Assembly (NCBI GenBank): GCA_016183815.1
Contig: JACPDW010000010.1
Location: 310,001 to 374,000 of the forward strand
DNA: 64,000 nucleotides
Reading direction: 5' to 3'
Origin: Flavobacteriia bacterium
GTDB lineage: Bacteria; Bacteroidota; Bacteroidia; Flavobacteriales_D; Crocinitomicaceae
Shown: positions 1 to 9,093 of the stretch, one piece after another
How the letters are laid out: every line of letters starts with the position of its first letter
Numbering within the stretch: the first letter of the stretch is position 1
Translations under genes and position numbers: made by a program
Notes under the pieces: model-generated
Seen by the model: the letters and a program-made list of their open reading frames with translations, nothing else
The model's database searches: none
What the model was told of the DNA's origin: nothing

Positions 1-2
1 TC

Positions 3-53
3 GAAGGAGAAGTAATCCCATCATTCGGAAAAGATAATCTTTGGTTTTTGTAA
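3..53 (+). CDS. 3' end of an unidentified CDS that begins upstream of the window (...EGEVIPSFGKDNLWFL*)
   Basis: Open frame from window start to TAA at 51-53, ending 5 nt before the ATG of the RT gene; tight spacing suggests an operon. Confidence 0.4.
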   Translation, partial: EGEVIPSFGKDNLWFL

Positions 54-58
54 AAAAA

Positions 59-3000
59 ATGGCAGACTTAAAAGATCAGTTTCTAAATAAAGAGAATTTC
101 TACTTGGCATTTAAGCGGTTGAAATTTCATTACTCACAGTCAAATGAGTGGTATGACCCAATAGAATTATATTCTTTTGAGGCTAATTTAGCAACCAACA
201 TATTTCTGTTGATTGAACGAGTTAAAAATGAGAACTTTGAAGCCCATAAAATACACCTATTACCATTTCCAAAAGCAAATAAAAATGGAGCAAATAAAAT
301 TCGTCCGTTTTATAAGATAAATATTGAAGACCAAATAATTTGGTTAGCTGTTGTGAATGTTATTGGAGATTTTTTTGAGTCTAATTTTCAAAGTTGGAAT
401 TATGGGAATAGGTTATACCGGCCTATTTGGTTTACTGAAAATAGTGATGGTAGTTCAGAGATTAATAAAGGTTCGACAAAAAATACATCATCTTATATTT
501 ATAGAAAATGGAGTCAAAGTTGGCCATTCTTTAGACGTCATATAAACATGACTATTCGTGCTCTGTCAAAAGGCAACAATTTAACAGTAGATGATTTCGA
601 AAATGATATTGAAAAGGTCATCTACGAAGATGAAATGTCAAAAGAACACAAAGAATACAACTATCTTGATGGCAATTACTGGGCTTTATCAGAAAGTCAG
701 GAGCTTTATTGGCTAACCTTAGATTTTGAAAAATTCTTTCCATCTATCCAACCTGACCTAATATTACAAAACATCAAAGAAATTCTTATAAATCAATATA
801 ATAGGGATGATGTTAGTTTAATAATTTCAAGGATTGAAAAGTTATTAAAACCTAAAGTTTGTTTTTCTGGTTGGAGCCTTGATGATTCGATAGAGTTAAA
901 AAACTATTTTGTAAACGACAAATCCGATAATTGCAAGGGTATTCCGACAGGGTTACTTGTTGCAGGTTTTTTAGCAAATGTAGCTTTATTAGAGCTAGAC
1001 AAAAAAATTAATTCTTGGATTAACCGTAATCGAAATCTTGCATATTTTAAGTTTGTAGACGATCAAGTGATAATCGCTAAATCTAATGAAGCTATAAAAT
1101 CATTTCTTGATTTTATTCATTTTGAGTTAGCAGGATTAAATTCAAACATTGTATTTAATGATGAGAAAATTGAGCCCGAAATATATAACTATGATCAAAA
1201 AACAGGCTTTTCTCAAAAAGAATCTTTAAATGATAGCGATAACAAGCTTAATGTAACATATCCTGAACCATTTCTTACCAATGCCCTTATGCAAATATCT
1301 AATTTGAATGGGGATGAGTTTTCATTAATGGACGAATCAGAATTGGAAAACAGTGAAAACGATTTAAAGTTTTTCCTTCTAACCGATTTCAATGACTCAG
1401 GAATAAGAAGAGATACAAGAGTTTCGTTTGCAGCTATGCGCTTGTGTAAAATAGCTAAATATTTAGAACCAAATTTCTTTCTTTTCGACCAGAATTATTC
1501 AAATATCAATCCCGATTTAATTGAAGAAAATAAATCCATAGAATTAAATAAAATTCAACTCCGTTACAAACGAATTTTTGACCTTTTGTTAAAAGCCACA
1601 ATAGAATTTCCTGATAAATTAAAATTATGGAAGAGGTGTGTTGAATTATGCTATATTTCTGGAATTGATAAAATAGACGAAATCTATCTATCCGTTGATA
1701 AAGCGAATATCCACGCAGCGAGTAAGTCTTATATCAAAGCATATATTCAAATCCTTTTAGTTGAGTTCATGCTTCAAGCAAAATCCCGTCTGTTTGAAAA
1801 GTATTCATCCTATTGGGATGCCTATCGTTTAAATCTTTTTATCTCAAATGTCTCAAAATTAGAAGTGGTATCACCTAATGAAAATCACATTTTAAAATCC
1901 TCCTCATCCTTATTTCATTTGATACAAGATTTTGTCCAAAATTCAAACTCTGACATTTATACAAACGAAGATTCAGAATACTCTTTCGAAGATTATTTTT
2001 ATTTTATTCTTAGAAGTATATCTGCTAATAAAACGATTTGGAATAACAATATCCTGAAGATACAGCTTGAAAACAGAGTTTCATGGGCTATTCTTGGTAT
2101 TTATCCTGTAAACATTCCTCCTGTCCTTTTTGAAAGTATTTTAAATATCAAAAAAGAATTAGATTCGATTCCATTTCAAACAAAAATTAAGAACTACACG
2201 AATATTATTTTTGAAAGAAATGACTTTATTTTAGATAATCAAGGGTTTATGTATGATGTTTTTGATAGTAATAGCCAACTTAAAAAACAATTCGTTGAAT
2301 ATTACCCTAAGATCAGGAAAAATCTATCTTTTAATCCTAAAAACAGAATTCCATTAAACAAATGGTTAAAAGTTACTATAGCTAATAATTCAAAAAGCAG
2401 TTGGATAGATCCAAGTCTTTCAGAATGGACCGTTATTGAAATTGTAAAGCAAATTGCATCAGAGAAAAACAGAATGTATGGTTCCATGCAATCTAATGCT
2501 CTATTTGATGACACTATCCGTAATATTTTCCTCGTACATCCTCAAAATTATTTAATTCCTAGAACATGGTCAATGAAGCAAAAACATTCTTGGGATTCAT
2601 GGAAAAGAGTTGTCAGAGAAGATAAAATTTCAATAATTCATGTTGACAAAATGATTGGGGATTATAGATATATTCCATTTATTAATTATTGGGAAACGAG
2701 TGGTTTTCTTTCAATCTTCTTTGGGAATGGTTTTACATCACTTATTGTAGGTTTATGTACTTTAATGGTCAAGTTACTCTCAAAAGACTTATCATGGCAT
2801 AGTAGCACAAATAAACAACTCTTTTTAGATTCATTTTATTCTGGGGCAATGAGTACAATTGAAAATCAGCCAATATCGAGCCACACACAACATTTTTTAA
2901 ATTCAATTTTTTCGAAAAAAAATGAAGACTTCATTTTTGGACAGAATAAGTTTTTTTACAATGACTTGATAATTGATAATCTTACAGTTTTCGAAAATGC

Positions 3001-3115
3001 ACTAACGAGTCTTCAGACAGAACTTGAAAAGTATCAAGTGACACTCCTTGAAAACGAAGCAAGACAGCTAACATATATTGACATTGAAGAAATTGGTAAA
3101 CATTACAGTATTTAA
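59..3115 (+). CDS. Large reverse transcriptase of unknown-group/defence type (UG1/DRT type 1-like), about 1018 aa
   Basis: RT motif A LTLDFEKFFPSI, motif B KGIPTGLLVAGFLANVALLELD, motif C YFKFVDDQVIIA; about 650 aa helical C-terminal extension; ATG at 59 preferred over the TTG at 41. Confidence 0.85.
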   Translation: MADLKDQFLNKENFYLAFKRLKFHYSQSNEWYDPIELYSFEANLATNIFLLIERVKNENFEAHKIHLLPFPKANKNGANKIRPFYKINIEDQIIWLAVVNVIGDFFESNFQSWNYGNRLYRPIWFTENSDGSSEINKGSTKNTSSYIYRKWSQSWPFFRRHINMTIRALSKGNNLTVDDFENDIEKVIYEDEMSKEHKEYNYLDGNYWALSESQELYWLTLDFEKFFPSIQPDLILQNIKEILINQYNRDDVSLIISRIEKLLKPKVCFSGWSLDDSIELKNYFVNDKSDNCKGIPTGLLVAGFLANVALLELDKKINSWINRNRNLAYFKFVDDQVIIAKSNEAIKSFLDFIHFELAGLNSNIVFNDEKIEPEIYNYDQKTGFSQKESLNDSDNKLNVTYPEPFLTNALMQISNLNGDEFSLMDESELENSENDLKFFLLTDFNDSGIRRDTRVSFAAMRLCKIAKYLEPNFFLFDQNYSNINPDLIEENKSIELNKIQLRYKRIFDLLLKATIEFPDKLKLWKRCVELCYISGIDKIDEIYLSVDKANIHAASKSYIKAYIQILLVEFMLQAKSRLFEKYSSYWDAYRLNLFISNVSKLEVVSPNENHILKSSSSLFHLIQDFVQNSNSDIYTNEDSEYSFEDYFYFILRSISANKTIWNNNILKIQLENRVSWAILGIYPVNIPPVLFESILNIKKELDSIPFQTKIKNYTNIIFERNDFILDNQGFMYDVFDSNSQLKKQFVEYYPKIRKNLSFNPKNRIPLNKWLKVTIANNSKSSWIDPSLSEWTVIEIVKQIASEKNRMYGSMQSNALFDDTIRNIFLVHPQNYLIPRTWSMKQKHSWDSWKRVVREDKISIIHVDKMIGDYRYIPFINYWETSGFLSIFFGNGFTSLIVGLCTLMVKLLSKDLSWHSSTNKQLFLDSFYSGAMSTIENQPISSHTQHFLNSIFSKKNEDFIFGQNKFFYNDLIIDNLTVFENALTSLQTELEKYQVTLLENEARQLTYIDIEEIGKHYSI

Positions 3116-3118
3116 GCT

Positions 3119-4021
3119 ATGAATGAAATATTAAGAATTGGTCTTATTCAACCGGTTATTGATCCTGATAAAAGCTGGGGCAAGGGTCCATATAATATTA
3201 ATATTGATCCTGTAACAGCAAGTCGAGTTTGGCAGGAAATTAAATCTGGTATTTCATTGTTATTAAAAGATTCGAATAAACCAGATGTTATTTTGATACC
3301 TGAATTGCACTTGCCAATTGACAAAATATCATTGATAAAATCTATTTCATTAAGGAATAATGTCGTAATTATTGCTGGTACTGATTTTTATAAAGACCCT
3401 TTATTTAATAGGGTTCGTAATAGAGGTGTAATTACAATTCCTAATAATTGGGGTAGTCGATTAATATCAAGCAGATTAAAATCTCTCATGTTCGGTAAAA
3501 CATACTTTACATACATGGAAAAAGGTATGTTCAATAATCTTGCTCTAAATAAATGTGTTGAAGATCCAGAACAAAATATGTACATATTTAAAAGTGGTAA
3601 ATTTGGAAATTTTGGTATAATGATATGTTCAGATATATTTGATATTGAACGTATGTTGCTTTATCAAACACGAATACATCATTTATTCATTATTTCACTA
3701 AACAAAGATTTAACAACTTATTTTCATATGGCTGAATCATTGGCTCGGTTGTTATATTGTAACATTGTCATATGCAATACAGGTTTCTATGGTGGTTCGG
3801 TTGTTATCTCTCCATTTGACACCCCACAAGATCGTTTAATTTATAAATATCAAGGTCAGAAAATGTTCAACATACACTCAGTGTCTGTCCCTATTAAATC
3901 TTTAGATAACGCTCAAAATTTTGACTTCTCGAAATATAATAAAAAGAAGAATGGTATAAAGTTCAAAGCATCCCCTCCTGGTTACTTCGATAAAAAATCT
4001 CGTTTAAATGAAATTGATTAA
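3119..4021 (+). CDS. Carbon-nitrogen hydrolase (nitrilase-fold) protein, RT-associated
   Basis: IGLIQP start, candidate catalytic Glu in PDVILIPELHLP, candidate Cys in FGIMICSDIFD; starts 3 nt after the RT stop. Confidence 0.8.
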   Translation: MNEILRIGLIQPVIDPDKSWGKGPYNINIDPVTASRVWQEIKSGISLLLKDSNKPDVILIPELHLPIDKISLIKSISLRNNVVIIAGTDFYKDPLFNRVRNRGVITIPNNWGSRLISSRLKSLMFGKTYFTYMEKGMFNNLALNKCVEDPEQNMYIFKSGKFGNFGIMICSDIFDIERMLLYQTRIHHLFIISLNKDLTTYFHMAESLARLLYCNIVICNTGFYGGSVVISPFDTPQDRLIYKYQGQKMFNIHSVSVPIKSLDNAQNFDFSKYNKKKNGIKFKASPPGYFDKKSRLNEID

Positions 4022-4387
4022 TCCCCACGCACTTCCCAGTGCTTCCAGTAGGTTCATTCCGTTCGTACCTCTCTTCATTCACCCACTTCCAGCACCGCAC
4101 AGGTAGAGCATATCTCCGCTCGTTCCTCTCTCCGTTATGCACTACCTTTTTGCCAACGCACTTTCCCCCACGCAGGAAATAAGGTCTTCGTTCGTCAGCA
4201 CCTCCCTGTTCAGAAAGTACGCAGTCAAGGGTAATACAAGCTGCGTCCTATCGTCCTTGCCCTTGTCTGCACCGTTCCACTTTTGTCGTGCTCAGAATTG
4301 CGCGCGCCAAGTTCCACTTACTTTCTTCTCGTGGGTGCTTCCTCTCTCAGTCGCAACTACTCTGCCACCCCAAACCCCTCTAAGGTC

Positions 4388-4539
4388 TGCTAAAGCAGTT
4401 TTTTTATTGGGGTGTCACCGTTGCTTATAGTTATGCTCGCCTGCGGGTCGCTGCGGGCTAATCGGGCTGTCACGATTTTTGCAGGGTTTTGCCCCGTTAT
4501 CAGGCGCTTCTTTTCAGTCGTCCGTAAACTACCTCCTTT
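4388..4539. repeat. Left copy of a ~152-bp direct repeat flanking the IS
   Basis: tgctaaagcagtttttttattggggtgtcacc...actacctccttt; matches 6191-6342 with 4 mismatches by eye. Confidence 0.9.
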
Positions 4540-6190
4540 CCTGACTTCCGCAAAAAAACAATGTAAAAATCATAAACTATTGATTTTTATAATTTTGCAT
4601 TATTTTTTTCTTTATTTTGGGTGTCCCAGACTGTGTTTGTTTTAAATTTACACTATGTTTGTTCGGAAAAAGCTTAATAAATCAGGGCTTGTAAGTGTTC
4701 AAGTAATTGATAAAAGTTCAGGAAAATATAAAGTCATTAAAACAATTGGTAGTAGTCATGAAATTAATTTGATTGAAAAATTTGTTAAAGATGCTGAGCA
4801 ATATATTATTCAAGTAACAGGTAAAAAAGAATTTGATTTTTTTGATTATTCTGCCCTTTACAATCAGGTTCTTTCATCTATCAGTTCACATAAGTTAGTT
4901 GGAATTGAATTAGTTTTAGGTAAAATATTTGATGAAATAGGATTTAATGAAATAAAAGACGAACTTTTTAGAGACTTAGTTTTATATCGATTAGTTTATC
5001 CAAAAAGTAAATTAAAAACTACAGAATATCTGTCAAGATATCAACAAAAAAGATATACTGAAGATGAAATTTATCGATATATGGATAAATTAAATGAATC
5101 ACAAAAAGAAGATGTTCAAAGAATAAGTTACAGACATACTTTGAAAATATTACAAGGCAATGTACAGGTTGTTTTTTACGATGTAACAACAATTTATTTT
5201 GAGACAGATTATGAAGACGAACTTCGTAAAACAGGGTTTTCAAAAGAAGGAAAGCATCAAAATCCTCAAATTGTATTGGGCTTGTTAGTAAGTAAGGGTG
5301 GTTATCCATTAGCTTACGATATTTTTGAAGGAAAACAATACGAAGGACATACAATGTTGCCAATAATAAATAGTTTTAAAGAAAAATATAATATCGATAA
5401 TTTAGTCGTCATTGCTGATTCAGGATTGCTTTCAGCAGATAACATCAAAGAATTAGAGAACAATAAATATGAATTTATTTTAGGAGCTAGGATAAAGAAT
5501 GAAAAGCAAAATATAAAAGATGAAATAAAAGGATTATCCTTAAAAAACGGAGAGAGTAAAATAATAAATAAAGACAATTTGAAGCTCATCATAAGCTTTT
5601 CAGAGGATAGAGCCAAAAAAGATAAATTTAATCGAGAAAAAGGTCTAAAACGCCTCGAAAAAAGTCTAAAAACAGGTAAACTAACAAAAACTAGTATCAA
5701 TAATAGAGGATACAATAAGTTTTTAGAAATGGATGGTGAAATTAGTTTAAAAATAAATGAAGAAAAAATACAAGAGGATGAAAAATGGGATGGACTTAAA
5801 GGATATATAACAAACTCAACACTAGATAAAACTGAAATCTTAGAAAATTATAGACAACTTTGGGCTATTGAAAAAGCTTTTAGGATTGCTAAAACCGATT
5901 TAAAAATACGACCAATTTTTCACTATAAAAAACGAAGAATTGAAGCTCATATTTGTTTGAATTTCGTTGCTTATAAGGTTTATAAAGAACTTGAAAGACA
6001 ACTGAATGAAAAGAAAACAAACCTTTCACCAGAGAAAGTAATTGAAATTGTTCAAAGTATTTACCAAGTTGAAGTGATAACACCACAAACAAAAGAAAAA
6101 ATAAAAAGAACACTTATACTGAATGAAGAACAAATTGAATTACAAAAAATATTCAATTTTTAATTTGGGTGTCCCACTGCGGAAGTCAGG
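4540..6190 (+). mobile_element. IS1634-family insertion sequence
   Basis: 13-bp perfect terminal inverted repeats cctgacttccgca (4540-4552) / tgcggaagtcagg (6178-6190) around an intact transposase. Confidence 0.8.
4655..6163 (+). CDS. IS1634 family transposase
   Basis: 502 aa; DDE context VVFYDVTTIYFET, LVVIADSGLLSADN, YRQLWAIEKAFRIAKTDLKIRPIFH. Confidence 0.9.
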   Translation: MFVRKKLNKSGLVSVQVIDKSSGKYKVIKTIGSSHEINLIEKFVKDAEQYIIQVTGKKEFDFFDYSALYNQVLSSISSHKLVGIELVLGKIFDEIGFNEIKDELFRDLVLYRLVYPKSKLKTTEYLSRYQQKRYTEDEIYRYMDKLNESQKEDVQRISYRHTLKILQGNVQVVFYDVTTIYFETDYEDELRKTGFSKEGKHQNPQIVLGLLVSKGGYPLAYDIFEGKQYEGHTMLPIINSFKEKYNIDNLVVIADSGLLSADNIKELENNKYEFILGARIKNEKQNIKDEIKGLSLKNGESKIINKDNLKLIISFSEDRAKKDKFNREKGLKRLEKSLKTGKLTKTSINNRGYNKFLEMDGEISLKINEEKIQEDEKWDGLKGYITNSTLDKTEILENYRQLWAIEKAFRIAKTDLKIRPIFHYKKRRIEAHICLNFVAYKVYKELERQLNEKKTNLSPEKVIEIVQSIYQVEVITPQTKEKIKRTLILNEEQIELQKIFNF

Positions 6191-6342
6191 TGCTAAAGCA
6201 GTTTTTTTATTGGGGTGTCACCGTTGCTTATAGTTATGCTCGCCTGCGGGTCGCTGCGGGCTAATCGGGCTGTCACGATTTTTGCAGGGTCTTGCACCGT
6301 TCTCAGGCGCTTCTTTCCAGTCGTCCGTAAACTACCTCCTTT
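6191..6342. repeat. Right copy of the ~152-bp direct repeat flanking the IS
   Basis: See 4388-4539. Confidence 0.9.
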
Positions 6343-6810
6343 CATTCAGCCCCTTACCACTCCCCACGCAAGAGTTGTTCATTCTCTACACTCCATTCAT
6401 CCATCACACAAAAGCAAATCAATAAACTGGCTACACTAAATCTTGCGTAAGCAAATTTATAGGCTGATTAAAATGTAAACTTTGCAAAGTTTGCAATCTT
6501 ACAAAGTAGCCAATACTTATTTCATTGCTTATCCATCCCACTCATTACGTTTCTTTCAATCACAACCCTTGCCTTTCCCGACACACACCGCAAAAAAATC
6601 GCGCCAGCCCTGCTGTAAACAGTAGGCGGCAGTCGTCCCCCTCTGGGTTCCTCATTCTGCCACCACCCTTGCTCAACTCGCAGTCGGCTCGCGCGTTCCA
6701 TTTCGTTCATTCCGTTATCTCTCCATTCTCATCATTCCACTTGCTACCCACACTCCAGTCAGCCGTTCCGTAAACTACTCGGCTTCCTTCCGTTTTCCCA
6801 ACGCTCTGGC

Positions 6811-7029
6811 TCAAGGCTGTATTTCCTGCGTTTCCGCACTTAAATATTCACGTTCTAAAACCCAAAATAAACAATCTTCTTGATGTTCCTTGCTAAAATA
6901 ACGCTCTGTTGATTTTAATTCCCAACCTTGATTTGATCTATCACAAATCCAAGTTGTAAACCATCCACTTTCTACTTGACTAAATGTCACTGTTCCTGTT
7001 TGATACTCTTTCTTTTTCATAAATTTCAT
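6811..7029 (-). CDS. Hypothetical small protein
   Basis: 72 aa, codes opposite to the RT operon. Confidence 0.4.
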   Translation of the reverse strand: MKFMKKKEYQTGTVTFSQVESGWFTTWICDRSNQGWELKSTERYFSKEHQEDCLFWVLEREYLSAETQEIQP

Positions 7030-7371
7030 TTTAATTTAAATGTTATATGAAAAATATAGGCATTAGTTTAAAAAAAGTAAATAGTTAAAATCAAATTCAC
7101 GTTCCAAATTCCTTAAACATTGTCTTAGTCAAAGATAGCCCCCGTTCCGCAAACGTCAAGGTCAAGCCCTACGGGTTTTGAATAAAAAATCTCCACCCTC
7201 AGTTTTATCTTTCATTTTGACGATTCGCTTAAAAACAAAATCCTTTTTCTCAATATTAATTTTCGATACAAGTCGGGTAGTATTTTTTATCCAAAAACCT
7301 TGTCTTATTGCTTCACTAAGCGCAGTTGGTTGCCTAAGTCAATTTTAAGGCAAATTCTATGATAAGAAACA

Positions 7372-7399
7372 AAAAAAAAGGGCAACCAATCAGCGCCCT
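7372..7399 (-). terminator. Rho-independent terminator of the small-protein cassette
   Basis: Minus strand AGGGC-gctgattggtt-GCCCT followed by a T run. Confidence 0.7.
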
Positions 7400-7423
7400 C
7401 TTTCCAAATTAAGATTTCGTTTC

Positions 7424-7642
7424 CTACTTGCAGTTCCCTGGTCTGGGTTTCTCGCAAATCTCAGAAGATAAAACAAACTTAACTTCGATTGTTTCTACTT
7501 CTTCAGTAGTTTCTTGATTTACTTCAACCCCCATAAGGTTTACTTTAGAGGATAATTCCGCACCTGCCTTGAAGCGCGGTCTTCTTGATGCTTTCAACTC
7601 GATTTTCAAATCGTCATTGAAACAGTTGTTCATTTTTTCCAT
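7424..7642 (-). CDS. Hypothetical small protein
   Basis: 72 aa, downstream in the same cassette as 7667-8652. Confidence 0.5.
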   Translation of the reverse strand: MEKMNNCFNDDLKIELKASRRPRFKAGAELSSKVNLMGVEVNQETTEEVETIEVKFVLSSEICEKPRPGNCK

Positions 7643-7666
7643 TTTACAGAATTTAAAAATTAATAT

Positions 7667-7885
7667 TCATTTATTGTCCTCCACAGTTGTTTGAGCGACA
7701 GCGGTCGCAACTGCACCCGCTACAATCAAATAACCACCAAAAGTCACCAAAGCAGGAGGGATTGCGTAAGGTGCTGAAACCAATACACCACCGATTGCAG
7801 CCAATATCAACCCAACCATTCTGAGTTTGATAAAAAACTTCGGCATTGGTGCCTTGATGCGTTGAAACAGTGTTAATCCTTTCAT
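7667..7885 (-). CDS. Small membrane protein (holin-like hydropathy)
   Basis: MKGLTLFQRIKAPMPKFFIKLRMVGLILAAIGGVLVSAP...; two hydrophobic segments. Confidence 0.6.
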   Translation of the reverse strand: MKGLTLFQRIKAPMPKFFIKLRMVGLILAAIGGVLVSAPYAIPPALVTFGGYLIVAGAVATAVAQTTVEDNK

Positions 7886-7902
7886 CTTTTCCAGTTTTAG
7901 AA

Positions 7903-8652
7903 TTATTGTGCTTCAACTACTCGGAGCGCATTAAACGCACCATTTTTTAACGTGTACTGAACTCCGTTTACTTCTTGAAAGAACTCAATCTTCAAAAGGT
8001 AAAGATTTGTCCCTGCCACAGTTGGTGCAGATGCAGGAGTTAAAGTAACCGTAGTCTGCGTTCCATCAATTGGAAGGTTTACTACGTTTGACAGTTGTAA
8101 ATCCTTATCTCCGTTCACAAAATCAACACCTGCAAACCCAGATGTAAATTGAACGTGCGTTGCGCCTTGTGGCCATACAACATCCATTTGAGGGATTAAA
8201 TCCGCAATAACAATTTCACCTGTACCAGTGTTAATTGTCATTGGCTTGAATAAGATTGCACTCAAAAGTGAATCCTTGTTAAATTCAAACCCTTTCAATT
8301 TCAACACAGCATTTGGGTCGGTGATACCTTGTCCAATGTTTCGCTCACCACGTGCGCTCACAGCGTCCAAATTCTTGATTGCGGTCATTACCTTAGTTAA
8401 TCGAGAAATAACTCGACTATCCGAAGCATTTAACGCCATTGGACGAAGTGCATCACGCATCACTTTACCACCAGTTGCGGAATTAGCAAATTCTCTGTTA
8501 TTTTCTCTCGTTCTTTCAAACGCTGGATCTGATGCAATTCTTTTCGCATCAACAGAAGTTTTCATTCGGGCTAAATGCCCATCTTTCGTTTTGTAGAAAG
8601 AAACATTATCCAATGTCCCTTTCAACTTAATTAAACCTGATTGACGTGCCAT
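7903..8652 (-). CDS. Conserved Bacteroidota protein of unknown function (MARQSGLIKLKGTLDNVSFYKTKDGHLAR...)
   Basis: 249 aa intact ORF; N-terminal signature recalled as recurrent in Bacteroidota genomes. Confidence 0.7.
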   Translation of the reverse strand: MARQSGLIKLKGTLDNVSFYKTKDGHLARMKTSVDAKRIASDPAFERTRENNREFANSATGGKVMRDALRPMALNASDSRVISRLTKVMTAIKNLDAVSARGERNIGQGITDPNAVLKLKGFEFNKDSLLSAILFKPMTINTGTGEIVIADLIPQMDVVWPQGATHVQFTSGFAGVDFVNGDKDLQLSNVVNLPIDGTQTTVTLTPASAPTVAGTNLYLLKIEFFQEVNGVQYTLKNGAFNALRVVEAQ

Positions 8653-9005
8653 ATTTTTACAGTTTTAAGCAGTTAAAAAATCATTTGTCAATCAAAGTAA
8701 CGGATTGCATTTAAGATAGTTGTAACGCTCGTTTCTATTGAGTTATATTGCATTATTTTGCGTCAAAGCAGATTGAAAAACCACGTAAGAAACCCCACTT
8801 TTACCCGAACATTACCCGTACATACTTCCTATGTAAAATATAATTCAATGAATTATCATATATCCGTAAAGAATGGTTATATTTGTAGTGCAATTCAAAG
8901 CAATTCGTTCATTTATTTCCTAATGCAGAAGCAGAAAGTTGAGTGGGCTATTCGGTGGAGATATGCATAAGGATTTGTAAGATACTGTTAATCAAAGATA
9001 TTGGA

Positions 9006-9032
9006 GCGGGGTTCGAGTCCCGTCCAGACCGC
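9006..9032 (+). other. tRNA-Asp 3'-end fragment, candidate att site of an integrated island
   Basis: gcggggttcgagtcccgtccagaccgc resembles the T-arm plus 3' acceptor of tRNA-Asp; no 5' half, D-arm or anticodon arm upstream. Confidence 0.7.
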
Positions 9033-9065
9033 TTAAGTCGTTGATTTTCAACGCTAAAGCACGAA

Positions 9066-9093
9066 AAAGCTTCCTTTTTGGAGGCTTTTTTTT
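9066..9093 (+). terminator. Rho-independent terminator after the tRNA fragment
   Basis: aagcttcc-ttttt-ggaggctt followed by T run. Confidence 0.75.

Noticed and set aside
2302-2514. Antisense ORFs inside clear genes (e.g. 2302..2514, 5019..5363, 5314..5715, 30548..30946, 36418..36738, 57281..57625, 60659..60886)
   Set aside because: Opposite strand of well-supported CDSs with no independent evidence.
1-4021. Diversity-generating retroelement or retron interpretation of the RT
   Set aside because: No TR/VR pair or msr/msd-like structure visible; RT is far larger and paired with a nitrilase. Upstream sequence is missing, so not fully excluded.
4137-4645. ORFs 4137..4430 and 4412..4645
   Set aside because: Lie in the pyrimidine-skewed tract and the IS direct repeat; low-complexity translation with no domain signal.
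4388-6342. Integron attC-like reading of the repeated GC-rich segment
   Set aside because: No clear RYYYAAC/GTTRRRY core pair; position at IS ends fits target duplication better.
6215-6773. ORFs 6215..6439, 6522..6710 and 6525..6773
   Set aside because: First is the right copy of the IS direct repeat; the others overlap on opposite strands in skewed non-coding DNA.
7671-7916. ORF 7671..7916 minus strand
   Set aside because: Alternate frame of the better supported 72-aa membrane protein at 7667..7885.
8758-8970. ORF 8758..8970 as a possible integrase remnant
   Set aside because: No tyrosine recombinase motif; start is TTG; translation looks random.
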